Assembly: GCA_903938205.1 (NCBI GenBank)
Contig: CAJACJ010000509.1
Span: 1-13,110 of the forward strand
DNA from: an uncultured bacterium
GTDB lineage: Bacteria; Planctomycetota; Phycisphaerae; Phycisphaerales; SM1A02
Direction of reading: 5' to 3'
DNA: 13,110 nucleotides
Under the pieces are notes generated by a model. It did not search any database. It worked only from the letters and a program-made list of their open reading frames with translations, and was not told where the DNA came from. Of this stretch, positions 6,904 through 13,110 are shown one piece after another (positions within the stretch are counted from its first letter, which is position 1; the number at the start of each line of letters is the position of its first letter). The translations under genes were made by a program, and so were the position numbers.

Positions 6904-7287
6904 ATGAAAAGTCCTGAACAATGTCGCGTGTCTGAAAGTCATGAATGGTTCGTCGCGCAAGCGGGCGAAGTCACGGTCGGTATCACCCAATTCGCGGCTA
7001 ATGAGCTGACGGATGTGACCTACGTCCAAACCAAACCTGTTGGAACCGTGATCGCTATTGGCGATGTGGTTGGCGAGGTCGAGAGCGTGAAGACCACCAG
7101 TGAAATTTATTGCTTCGTCGCGGGAACCATTGCCGCCGTCAATGACGCCGCCGTGAAAGATCCTTCTTTGCTCAACAGCGATCCTTACGGCAAGGGTTGG
7201 CTGGTGAAACTGAAAGTGAGCGATGTGTCCCCTCTTTCCAAATTGATGGACGCGGCGACATACGACTCCAAGCATGCAGTCCACTGA
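6904..7287 (+). CDS. gcvH: Glycine cleavage system H protein
   Basis: This is the lipoyl-carrier protein that shuttles the aminomethyl group between the P, T and L proteins of the glycine cleavage system; in some bacteria it also serves as an entry point for lipoate. The 127 residues include the family N-terminus SESHEWF, VTVGITQFAANELTDVTYV (24-42), the lipoylation block GEVESVKTTSEIY (57-69) with the modified Lys63, and the late NSDPYGKGWLVKLKV. Length is normal. The start is set by a GGAG 6 bases upstream. No gcvT, gcvP or lipoyl-ligase gene is nearby. Instead, its last 14 bases overlap the start of a LolD-like ATPase gene, so it is probably the first gene of the + strand group. The family call is very secure; the link to the exporter genes is unexplained. 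Confidence 0.95.
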   Translation: MKSPEQCRVSESHEWFVAQAGEVTVGITQFAANELTDVTYVQTKPVGTVIAIGDVVGEVESVKTTSEIYCFVAGTIAAVNDAAVKDPSLLNSDPYGKGWLVKLKVSDVSPLSKLMDAATYDSKHAVH

Positions 7288-8044
7288 TCTCAATCTTCGC
7301 GCGTGCAGAATTCGACTGCGGGGAGTTCGTAAAAGTTATCCCATGGGTTCGCGGCGCGTTGACGCGTTGCGTGGGATTGATCTTGAACTTCAGGGTCCAG
7401 GTTTTCACGCCATCATGGGTCCGTCGGGAAGCGGTAAAAGCACGCTGCTACATTTGCTTGCGGGTCTTGACGCGGCGGATTCTGGCGAGCTTGAAGTGGG
7501 CGAATCTCGACTTGATGGACTCTCTGAAACTGAATTGACGCTGCATAGAAGACGCAGAAGTGGCGTTGTTTTTCAGGGTTTTAACCTGCTTCCAACATTG
7601 AACGCGCTGGAGAATGTCACGCTGCCAAGCACGCTTGATGGTTTGTCCCACGCCAGTGTGGCCGCGCGCGCGCAGGAATTGCTGCGTGAACTTGGCCTGG
7701 GCGAGCGCATGGATCATCGACCTGATTCGCTTTCAGGTGGCGAGCAACAACGCGTTGCCATTGCGCGCGCTTTGTTGAATGAGCCGCCAGTGTTGTTGGC
7801 CGATGAGCCAACTGGAAATTTGGATAGCGACACCAGTGATCGCTTGTGGCGGTTGTTGGCGGGTCTTGCGGCGCGGCGAAATATGTTGGTGGTGATGGTC
7901 ACGCACGAACCGACCGCGGCGGCGCATTGTGAAAAAGTTCATGTTCTTCGAGATGGCCTTTTGGCCGGGAGCTTTGATGTTCAAGGAATGGATGCTTCCC
8001 AGTTGGCGCTTCGCGCGGCGGACATTGTTCGCTCGCCCAGGTAG
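7274..8044 (+). CDS. ABC transporter ATP-binding protein, LolD/MacB family
   Basis: This is the cytoplasmic ATPase subunit of an ABC exporter that drives an FtsX-type permease, as in lipoprotein release (LolCDE), MacAB or YbbAP. The 256 residues contain the Walker A GPSGSGKST (49-57), Q-loop Gln101 in VVFQGFNLLPTLNALENV, signature LSGGEQQRVAIARALL (153-168), Walker B VLLADEPTGNLD (173-184) and H-loop His211 in MVTHEP. The NLLPTLNALENV region and the DEPTGNLD ending are hallmarks of the LolD/MacB subfamily. A later ATG (7343) would remove the first strand IRLRGVRKSY, so 7274 is preferred although it lies inside the end of gcvH and has no visible ribosome binding site. The C-terminal 25 residues extend past the usual domain end. 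The permease gene starts inside its 3' end. The substrate cannot be deduced. Confidence 0.92.
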   Translation: MQSTDLNLRACRIRLRGVRKSYPMGSRRVDALRGIDLELQGPGFHAIMGPSGSGKSTLLHLLAGLDAADSGELEVGESRLDGLSETELTLHRRRRSGVVFQGFNLLPTLNALENVTLPSTLDGLSHASVAARAQELLRELGLGERMDHRPDSLSGGEQQRVAIARALLNEPPVLLADEPTGNLDSDTSDRLWRLLAGLAARRNMLVVMVTHEPTAAAHCEKVHVLRDGLLAGSFDVQGMDASQLALRAADIVRSPR

Positions 8045-10583
8045 AAGCGCGCTGCTCTTTGCCGCCATCGCAATGGCAAGCATGCTGGTGACAGCTGTTG
8101 GAAGTGGCATGCGCACAGTGCAAAACAATGTGCAAGGAAAATTAACAAATTTGTTGGGCGAAGTCGACGCGCGATTGGTTCAGCAATCCGCGTCGCCATT
8201 TTCCGCAAGCATTATGGAGCAGGTGAAATCGTGGCCAGATGTGGAGGCGGTTTCTGCGCGCAGATTAGGCTCATTCACGCTCAGTCGCGCCGATGGCGCG
8301 CTTGATTCCGCGGGGAAATTGCGCAGAACAACGGCGCAAGCGCGCGGCATTGATCCCATCTCCGACCCGCGCTTTGACCCCATGCCCATGCAGGAAGGTC
8401 ACCGACCCAGCGACGCGCATCAAATTGCGCTTGATCCAGTCACGGCAAAAATATTGGACGCAAAATTGGGCGATGAACTTTTGGTGCTGCGATTAGGCGC
8501 GCCGGTGAAATTAGTCGTGTGCGGAATTGTGCAAAGGCCCATGTTGGGCGCGTTGCAAAAACCAGCGGTGGTTGTGTATCGCTCAACACTGAATGAAGCC
8601 ATGGGCCGCGATGATGAAGCCACGCAGGTTGCCATTTTGCTCAAGCCAGGCACAGACGTTAACGCGTGGTGCAAGGCGCATTCAAAAGATGTCGAAGCGG
8701 ACATGTTGCTTGAGCCAGCGGAAATGGCGACATCGGGAATGGACAAGCAAGTGCTCGCGGGGCAACTTGGTTTCACGCTTGCAACAGTGATTGCATTTCT
8801 TGCGTGCTCGTTCATTGTTGGCGTTGGCATGACCACCGCGGTTGCGGAATTGGAACGCGAACTGGCCACACTGCGATGCTTGGGCGCATCACGCGGACAA
8901 CTTTTCGCGGGGCAATGTTGCGCAGGCGTGGTCCTCAGCAGCACCGCTGGAATTGTGGGAATTCCCTTTGGTTTTGCGGGTGCGTGGCTAGTGACTTGGT
9001 GGTTCCGCGACAGTTTGCCCGAAGGGTTTACGCCTTCGTTGTTAGGCGCGGGATTGGCTCTTGGCGGATCAGTGATGGCGGGATTGCTTGGGGCGCTCAA
9101 CCCCGCGCGCATCGCATCGCAAACTTCACCGCTTGAGGCTTTGCGTAGGCGAGCTACTCCCGTACGCCGCGCAGGAATATGGATTTGTCTTGGAGTTGGA
9201 ATTGCAGGCGCAAGTTTTGAGGCGTTGGTGCTGACGCTTCCAACAAATACGCAACAGAAATTTTGGCTGCATGCATTGGCTGGCTTGCCCATTATTCACA
9301 TTGGATGGTTTCTTTTGTGCGTGCCCATTATGCAATTGGTCGGCGCGTTGTTCAGCGGACCTTTGACAACACTGTGTGGATTACCCAAAGGGTTGTTGCG
9401 TGGTGGTGTCATGCGTGCGCCATATCGATTGGGCCTGACCGCTGGCGCGCTGATGATGGGCATGAGCATTCTGGTGAGCTCATGGAGTAACGGTGAAAGT
9501 CTGCTGAATGAAATTCGTTCCAAGGTGAAATTTGGCGACGCGTTCGCGTTTCGAATCAGTGGTTTAAGTCCGCGCGATCAAGAAGCGCTGCGAAAACTTC
9601 CAGGCGTGCGAAACGCCGCGGCGGTTGGATATTTACCGCTCAAGACCGATTCCAAAATGGCGCTTGGCGTGCAATCCATCGCGCCGCCAAATGTGATTTG
9701 CGTTGGTTTTGAGCCTGATTCCTTCTTAAAAATGAATCGCTTGGATTGGATTCGTGGGTCGCCTGAAACGGCGTTGCCACAACTGAAAAGTGGCGAGGGC
9801 GTTCTGGTTGCGGAGCAATTTCTCACCGCGCGTGGAATTGATGTGGGTGACTCGATCGATATTATTGGTCCCAAAAGTCGCGTGACCATGAAAGTGGTTG
9901 GCGTTGTATCGAGCGCGGGCTTGGACATGGCTACGCAAGTTTTTGGAATTCGCAGCGTCTACATGGAACACGCCATGAGTTGCGTGTTCATGGATTTGTC
10001 CGCCGTGGCAAAAAACTTTGGCGTGCGTGACGCGGTGATCATGCAAATGGATTTGGGCCCGGTCGGTGATACCGAACAAGATGAGGAATTGGCCGCCGCT
10101 GTCGCCAACGCCGTTCCAGGCGCGCTGTTCGCAAGTGGCCGGGGCATTCGCACGCAAGTGGATGAGGTTGGCAAAGTCATTCTTGGAATGGGCGGCGCCA
10201 TCGCATTCGCGGCATTGCTGCTTGGATGTTTTGGCGTGGGCAATGTGATCGCGGCGCAAGTGTCTGGTCGCGGCTATGAATTTGGCGTGCTGCGCGCCAC
10301 AGGCGCAAGTAGAAATTCCGTGGCTGGACTTGTTCTTGCCGAAGCTGCCATGATTGCCGTCACGGCGATTGTTGGTGGGACTGGATTAGGTTTTGAATTG
10401 GCGTGGGCAGGTTGCATTTTGTACCGCGACTTGATCGGACTGAATCTTGTGGCCATTTTTCCTTTGATTCCATGGGGTATTGGCGCGGTGACGGTGGTGA
10501 TATTCACAATTCTTGCCGCCATTCCAGCGGTTCGACGGCTACTGCGAAAATCGCCGCGCGAACTTCTTTCTGGAAACGCGTGA
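7992..10583 (+). CDS. FtsX-family ABC transporter permease with two membrane cores
   Basis: This is the membrane partner of the adjacent ATPase, 863 residues long, with about ten predicted transmembrane segments: one near 19-38, a first block at about 262-370, a second at about 395-497, and a last at about 728-845. Large extracytoplasmic domains lie between (about 40-260 and 500-725). Two FtsX core signatures are visible: ELERELATLRCLGASRGQLF (286-305), whose block ends with SPLEALRRR, and GRGYEFGVLRATGASRNSV (759-777), whose block ends with SPRELLSG. LolC/LolE/MacB proteins carry one such core and are shorter; two cores with about ten helices resemble YbbP. The frame is open from GTG 7929, but ATG 7992 (AAGGA 4 bases upstream) gives the standard N-terminus MLPSWRFARRTL; ATG 7977 (GGGAG 5 bases upstream) is a close alternative. 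It probably moves a lipophilic or envelope-associated substrate; which one is unknown. Confidence 0.9.
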   Translation: MLPSWRFARRTLFARPGRSALLFAAIAMASMLVTAVGSGMRTVQNNVQGKLTNLLGEVDARLVQQSASPFSASIMEQVKSWPDVEAVSARRLGSFTLSRADGALDSAGKLRRTTAQARGIDPISDPRFDPMPMQEGHRPSDAHQIALDPVTAKILDAKLGDELLVLRLGAPVKLVVCGIVQRPMLGALQKPAVVVYRSTLNEAMGRDDEATQVAILLKPGTDVNAWCKAHSKDVEADMLLEPAEMATSGMDKQVLAGQLGFTLATVIAFLACSFIVGVGMTTAVAELERELATLRCLGASRGQLFAGQCCAGVVLSSTAGIVGIPFGFAGAWLVTWWFRDSLPEGFTPSLLGAGLALGGSVMAGLLGALNPARIASQTSPLEALRRRATPVRRAGIWICLGVGIAGASFEALVLTLPTNTQQKFWLHALAGLPIIHIGWFLLCVPIMQLVGALFSGPLTTLCGLPKGLLRGGVMRAPYRLGLTAGALMMGMSILVSSWSNGESLLNEIRSKVKFGDAFAFRISGLSPRDQEALRKLPGVRNAAAVGYLPLKTDSKMALGVQSIAPPNVICVGFEPDSFLKMNRLDWIRGSPETALPQLKSGEGVLVAEQFLTARGIDVGDSIDIIGPKSRVTMKVVGVVSSAGLDMATQVFGIRSVYMEHAMSCVFMDLSAVAKNFGVRDAVIMQMDLGPVGDTEQDEELAAAVANAVPGALFASGRGIRTQVDEVGKVILGMGGAIAFAALLLGCFGVGNVIAAQVSGRGYEFGVLRATGASRNSVAGLVLAEAAMIAVTAIVGGTGLGFELAWAGCILYRDLIGLNLVAIFPLIPWGIGAVTVVIFTILAAIPAVRRLLRKSPRELLSGNA

Positions 10584-10626
10584 ATTTGAATTCGCATGTA
10601 ATCGCCCCACTTCCTACAGTGCATGT

Positions 10627-12726
10627 GTGAGCGATCGCGCCTTTCAAATTCAGGCTCCATTTGTTCCCACGGGAGATCAACCGGCGGCGATCGAGTCATT
10701 GGTTGAAGGTTTAAAAGACGGGCGACAGTGGCAAACTTTGCTTGGCGCCACGGGAACTGGAAAAACATTCACCATTGCCAATGTCATTGAGCGCGTGCGC
10801 AAACCCACACTTGTGATCAGCCACAACAAAACGCTGGCCGCGCAACTGTACGAGGAGTTGCGCGAATTATTTCCAAACAACTCGGTGAATTATTTTGTGA
10901 GTTTCTACGACTACTACCAACCCGAGGCGTACATACCTCAGCGCGATATTTACATTGAGAAGGACGCGTCGCGCAACGACGACTTGGATCGTTTACGACT
11001 TGCAACTACCAGTGCCCTGCTTTCTCGCCAAGATGTGATTGTTGTTGCAAGCGTGAGTTGCTTGTACGGCTTGGGCAGTCCCGCCGAATACATGAATCGC
11101 ATGCTGGCTGTGCGCCGAGGCGAAAAGCTTGATCGGCGAGCCTTTTTCCTTGGTTTAACCACCATGCAATACATCCGCAACGAGGTCGCGCCAGAGCGCG
11201 GCACCTTTCGCGTGCGCGGTGATTTAATCGAGGTCTATCCCGCATATGAGCAACACGCGATTCGCATTGGCATGTTTGGAGACGAAGTGGAGCGCATTGA
11301 AATTGTCGACCCGGTGAGTGGTGAAATTTTAGCCGAGGAAGTCGCCGCTTTTATTTTTCCAGCCAAGCATTACATGATGCCCGAGGACCAAGTGCAAAAA
11401 GCCTTGGCCGAGATGCGAAAAGATTTAGCTGCGCGTGTTCTTGAACTGCGTTCGGCGGGAAAGTTGGTGGAGGCGCAGCGACTGCAAGGCCGTGTGCAAT
11501 ACGACTTGGAAATGATCCTCGAGACTGGCTTCTGCAGCGGCATTGAAAATTACAGCCGCTACTTCGATGGCCGCACCGCGGGCGAACGCGCGTATTGCTT
11601 GCTGGATTATTTCCGCAGCATTCCCGGGCGCGAAAAAAATGATTGGCTGTGCGTGATCGACGAATCGCACGTCACCATTCCGCAAATGCGCGGCATGTAC
11701 TTTGGCGATCGAAAACGCAAGGAAACGCTTGTGGAACACGGATTTCGGCTTCCTGCCGCACTAGACAATCGCCCACTTACATTTCCAGAATTTGAATCTT
11801 TGGTGCCGCAAACTATTTTAGTCAGCGCCACTCCAAGCGTCTGGGAACTGGAGCATTGCGGTGGTGTGGTCACCGAGCAAGTGATCCGACCAACTGGACT
11901 TGTCGATCCGCCAATTACCATTTTGCCCGCTCTCACCCAAGTAGCGGATTTAATTGAACGCGCCCGCGAACGTGCCGCGCGCGGTGAGCGAACACTGGTC
12001 ACCGCTCTCACCAAAAGATTGTGTGAAGATTTATGCACGCATTTGGACAAACAAGGCCTGCGCGTGCGTTATTTGCACAGCGAAATTGAAACTCTTGATC
12101 GCCTTGAATTGCTGCGTGAATTGCGTGAGGGCGTGTACGACATCTTGATCGGCGTCAACTTGCTACGCGAAGGACTTGATCTTCCGGAGGTCAGTTTGGT
12201 TTGTATTTTAGACGCCGATCGTCAAGGTTTTCTGCGTAGCACTTCAAGTTTGATTCAGACCATGGGTCGCGCGGCGCGCAACTCAAATTCAGAAGCCATT
12301 TTATACGCCGACAAAGTGACCAAGGAAATGCAGGCGGCGATTGACGAAGTCTCACGGCGGCGCCAGAAACAAATCGCCCACAACATCGCCAACAACATCA
12401 CCCCAGAAACTATCCACAAGGCAATTCGTCGCGGAATTGAGCAGGAATTGGCGGCTTCCCGAAGTGTGCGCGCCGCCGCCGGCCGCAAAGATGACAAAGA
12501 AATGGACCGCGATGAAATGCTTGAAGCCATGCATGCGGACATGCTGCATGCCGCAGAGGAAATGGAATTTGAGACCGCGGCGAAGTTAAGGGATCGAATC
12601 AATCGTTTGAAAGCCGCGCCACGAGTTGAGGGAATGATTTTGCCCGAAGAGGAACCCGGGCAAAAACGCTCGACCAACGCCGGCATGCCGGGTACGCGCG
12701 CCAGTGGCAAACGCATCCACCCTTAA
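10627..12726 (+). CDS. uvrB: Excinuclease ABC subunit B
   Basis: This is the damage-verifying helicase-like subunit of UvrABC nucleotide excision repair, in the cytoplasm. With GTG 10627 as start it has 699 residues, slightly longer than usual. It shows PFVPTGDQPAAI (11-22), Walker A GATGTGKT (40-47), the DNA-gripping beta-hairpin region FYDYYQPEAYIP (93-104), the DESH box (345-348), SATPSVWE (400-407), RPTGLVDPPI (421-430), the helicase motifs LLREGLDLPEVSLV (512-525) and QTMGRAARN (544-552), and a C-terminal UVR domain (EEMEFETAAKLRDRINRLK, 644-662) that contacts UvrA/UvrC. About 35 unconserved residues follow. The frame opens at ATG 10513 inside the permease gene, but that would add 38 unrelated residues. 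No ribosome binding site or recognisable LexA-type operator was seen in the 43-base gap upstream, so SOS control is not supported. Confidence 0.97.
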   Translation: MSDRAFQIQAPFVPTGDQPAAIESLVEGLKDGRQWQTLLGATGTGKTFTIANVIERVRKPTLVISHNKTLAAQLYEELRELFPNNSVNYFVSFYDYYQPEAYIPQRDIYIEKDASRNDDLDRLRLATTSALLSRQDVIVVASVSCLYGLGSPAEYMNRMLAVRRGEKLDRRAFFLGLTTMQYIRNEVAPERGTFRVRGDLIEVYPAYEQHAIRIGMFGDEVERIEIVDPVSGEILAEEVAAFIFPAKHYMMPEDQVQKALAEMRKDLAARVLELRSAGKLVEAQRLQGRVQYDLEMILETGFCSGIENYSRYFDGRTAGERAYCLLDYFRSIPGREKNDWLCVIDESHVTIPQMRGMYFGDRKRKETLVEHGFRLPAALDNRPLTFPEFESLVPQTILVSATPSVWELEHCGGVVTEQVIRPTGLVDPPITILPALTQVADLIERARERAARGERTLVTALTKRLCEDLCTHLDKQGLRVRYLHSEIETLDRLELLRELREGVYDILIGVNLLREGLDLPEVSLVCILDADRQGFLRSTSSLIQTMGRAARNSNSEAILYADKVTKEMQAAIDEVSRRRQKQIAHNIANNITPETIHKAIRRGIEQELAASRSVRAAAGRKDDKEMDRDEMLEAMHADMLHAAEEMEFETAAKLRDRINRLKAAPRVEGMILPEEEPGQKRSTNAGMPGTRASGKRIHP

Positions 12727-12774
12727 TCGGGTGACTCAAGGCGCTTCGAGTTGCTCAATACAATGTGAGGCCTC

Positions 12775-12792
12775 GTGCGTCATTTGATGCGC
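12775..12792 (+). other. Hairpin in the uvrB 3' untranslated region
   Basis: GTGCGTC (12775-12781) can pair with GATGCGC (12786-12792) across a 4-base ATTT loop, counting two G-U pairs. It follows an 8-base palindrome GAGGCCTC (12766-12773). No U-run follows. It may stabilise the mRNA end or be fortuitous; nothing else was recognised in 12727-12832. Confidence 0.3.
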
Positions 12793-12832
12793 GGCGAAAT
12801 ACAAACTGAAATAGCCAGCTTAAAAACAAATC

Positions 12833-12852
12833 AGCCCCGCGATCACGGGGCT
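12833..12852. terminator. Intrinsic terminator, possibly bidirectional
   Basis: A perfect 7-base stem (AGCCCCG and CGGGGCT) encloses a 6-base loop about 106 bases after the uvrB stop. On the + strand TTTCTC follows the stem. On the - strand the stem is followed by GATTTGTTTTTAA, a better U-rich tail. It could therefore end both uvrB transcription and a - strand transcript covering the small ORF at 12904-13092. Confidence 0.7.
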
Positions 12853-12903
12853 TTCTCAATACATGGAACATTAGAAATGTGTTTCAGCGCTGGAACAGTT
12901 TTA

Positions 12904-13092
12904 TCAGAAATTTTTCATCAATGGCTCGGCAACCATGGAGCGCCCAAGTCGTGTGCGCCGACAGGCTTCGCGTAGCGCCGCCATTTCAACAAGATCTGGA
13001 ATTTCATCAGCCCTAGGTCGACGCACAGCCTCAAAGTCATCTTTCAAGATGCTCGGCTTGGCAATGGCTGGTGATGCGTTTCGGTTTTCCAT
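12904..13092 (-). CDS. Hypothetical small protein (62 residues)
   Basis: I do not recognise this protein. The frame is complete: an in-frame TAG lies just upstream (13099-13101), the ATG is at 13092, and TGA ends it. The product is hydrophilic and charged, with a helix-like segment around ADEIPDLVEMAALREACRR (28-46) and a basic LGRS after it; there is no signal peptide or membrane helix. An AAGG lies 9 bases and a GAGAG 2 bases before the ATG, so translation is plausible. Downstream, the hairpin at 12833-12852 has a U-rich tail on this strand, supporting a real - strand transcript. Against this, the ORF is short and no family resemblance supports it. If it is not a gene, the 384 bases after uvrB contain only the hairpins described. 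Confidence 0.45.
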   Translation of the reverse strand: MENRNASPAIAKPSILKDDFEAVRRPRADEIPDLVEMAALREACRRTRLGRSMVAEPLMKNF

Positions 13093-13110
13093 ATCTCTCT
13101 ACCTTAGGCA

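Noticed and set aside
6874..7293. - strand ORF (139 codons) covering gcvH
   Set aside because: gcvH has an unmistakable lipoylation motif and ribosome binding site on the + strand; the antisense product is His/Arg-rich with no recognisable pattern.
7929..7991. Longer permease start at GTG 7929
   Set aside because: It lies deep inside the ATPase gene and would place an extra segment before the standard N-terminal pattern W-x-x-ARRTL; ATGs with ribosome binding sites occur at 7977 and 7992.
8420..9292. Long - strand ORF (290 codons) opposite the permease gene
   Set aside because: It is antisense to a strongly supported FtsX-type permease, and its product is a Pro/Ser/Ala/Thr-rich sequence without domain features, as expected from the codon bias of the true gene.
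10274..10768. - strand ORF (164 codons) spanning the permease/uvrB junction
   Set aside because: It overlaps two well-supported + strand genes and its product, rich in Arg, Ser and Pro, has no recognisable features.
12680..12691. Perfect 12-base palindrome CCGGCATGCCGG near the uvrB 3' end
   Set aside because: It lies inside coding sequence in a GC-rich unconserved tail, has no U-run, and no second copy was noticed, so it gives no functional signal by itself.
12857..12903. Short palindromes (ACATT-AGA-AATGT and CAGCGCTG) between the terminator and the small ORF
   Set aside because: Stems of 4-5 bases are expected by chance at this length and have no consistent spacing to a gene.

Overview
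The window looks like chromosomal DNA of a Gram-negative-type bacterium, most probably a planctomycete and perhaps of the class Phycisphaerae. This is inference. It rests on exported ClpP/crotonase-fold proteins, an ABC-2 permease tail ending in REVG, a cytidylate kinase with a GRDQGS motif, an FtsX/LolD-type exporter that implies an outer membrane or complex envelope, and generally weak Shine-Dalgarno sequences. No mobile element, tRNA, rRNA, CRISPR array or phage gene was seen.

Layout. Positions 1-249 hold the 3' end of an ABC-2 type permease gene on the + strand. It converges on a seven-gene block on the - strand (6828 down to 303). In transcription order the block is: a xylose-isomerase-like TIM-barrel protein, cytidylate kinase (cmk), a 1-acylglycerol-3-phosphate acyltransferase (plsC-like), a CCA-adding/poly(A) polymerase family nucleotidyltransferase (cca), two exported ClpP/NfeD-like paralogues, and a small four-helix membrane protein. 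The first four are tightly coupled, with ATGA, TAATG and 8-base overlaps. The two ClpP-like genes follow after short gaps, each containing a perfect hairpin whose 5' arm starts inside the preceding stop codon.

A 75-base divergent intergenic region (6829-6903) separates this block from a + strand group: gcvH (glycine cleavage H protein), a LolD-family ABC ATPase whose start overlaps the gcvH stop, a large two-core FtsX-type permease, and uvrB. A GC-rich hairpin at 12833-12852 appears to end uvrB transcription and may also end a short - strand ORF (12904-13092) at the right edge.

How the genes fit together. cmk, plsC and cca are housekeeping genes for nucleotide, phospholipid and tRNA metabolism. 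The ATPase and permease form one ABC exporter of the LolCDE/MacB/YbbAP type. The most interesting part is the exported ClpP-like pair. The downstream member keeps a plausible Ser133/Lys170 dyad, while the upstream member appears to keep the lysine position but has glycine where the nucleophilic serine should be. The pair, with the membrane protein behind it, may be an uncharacterised envelope proteolysis or scaffold module; this is a hypothesis.
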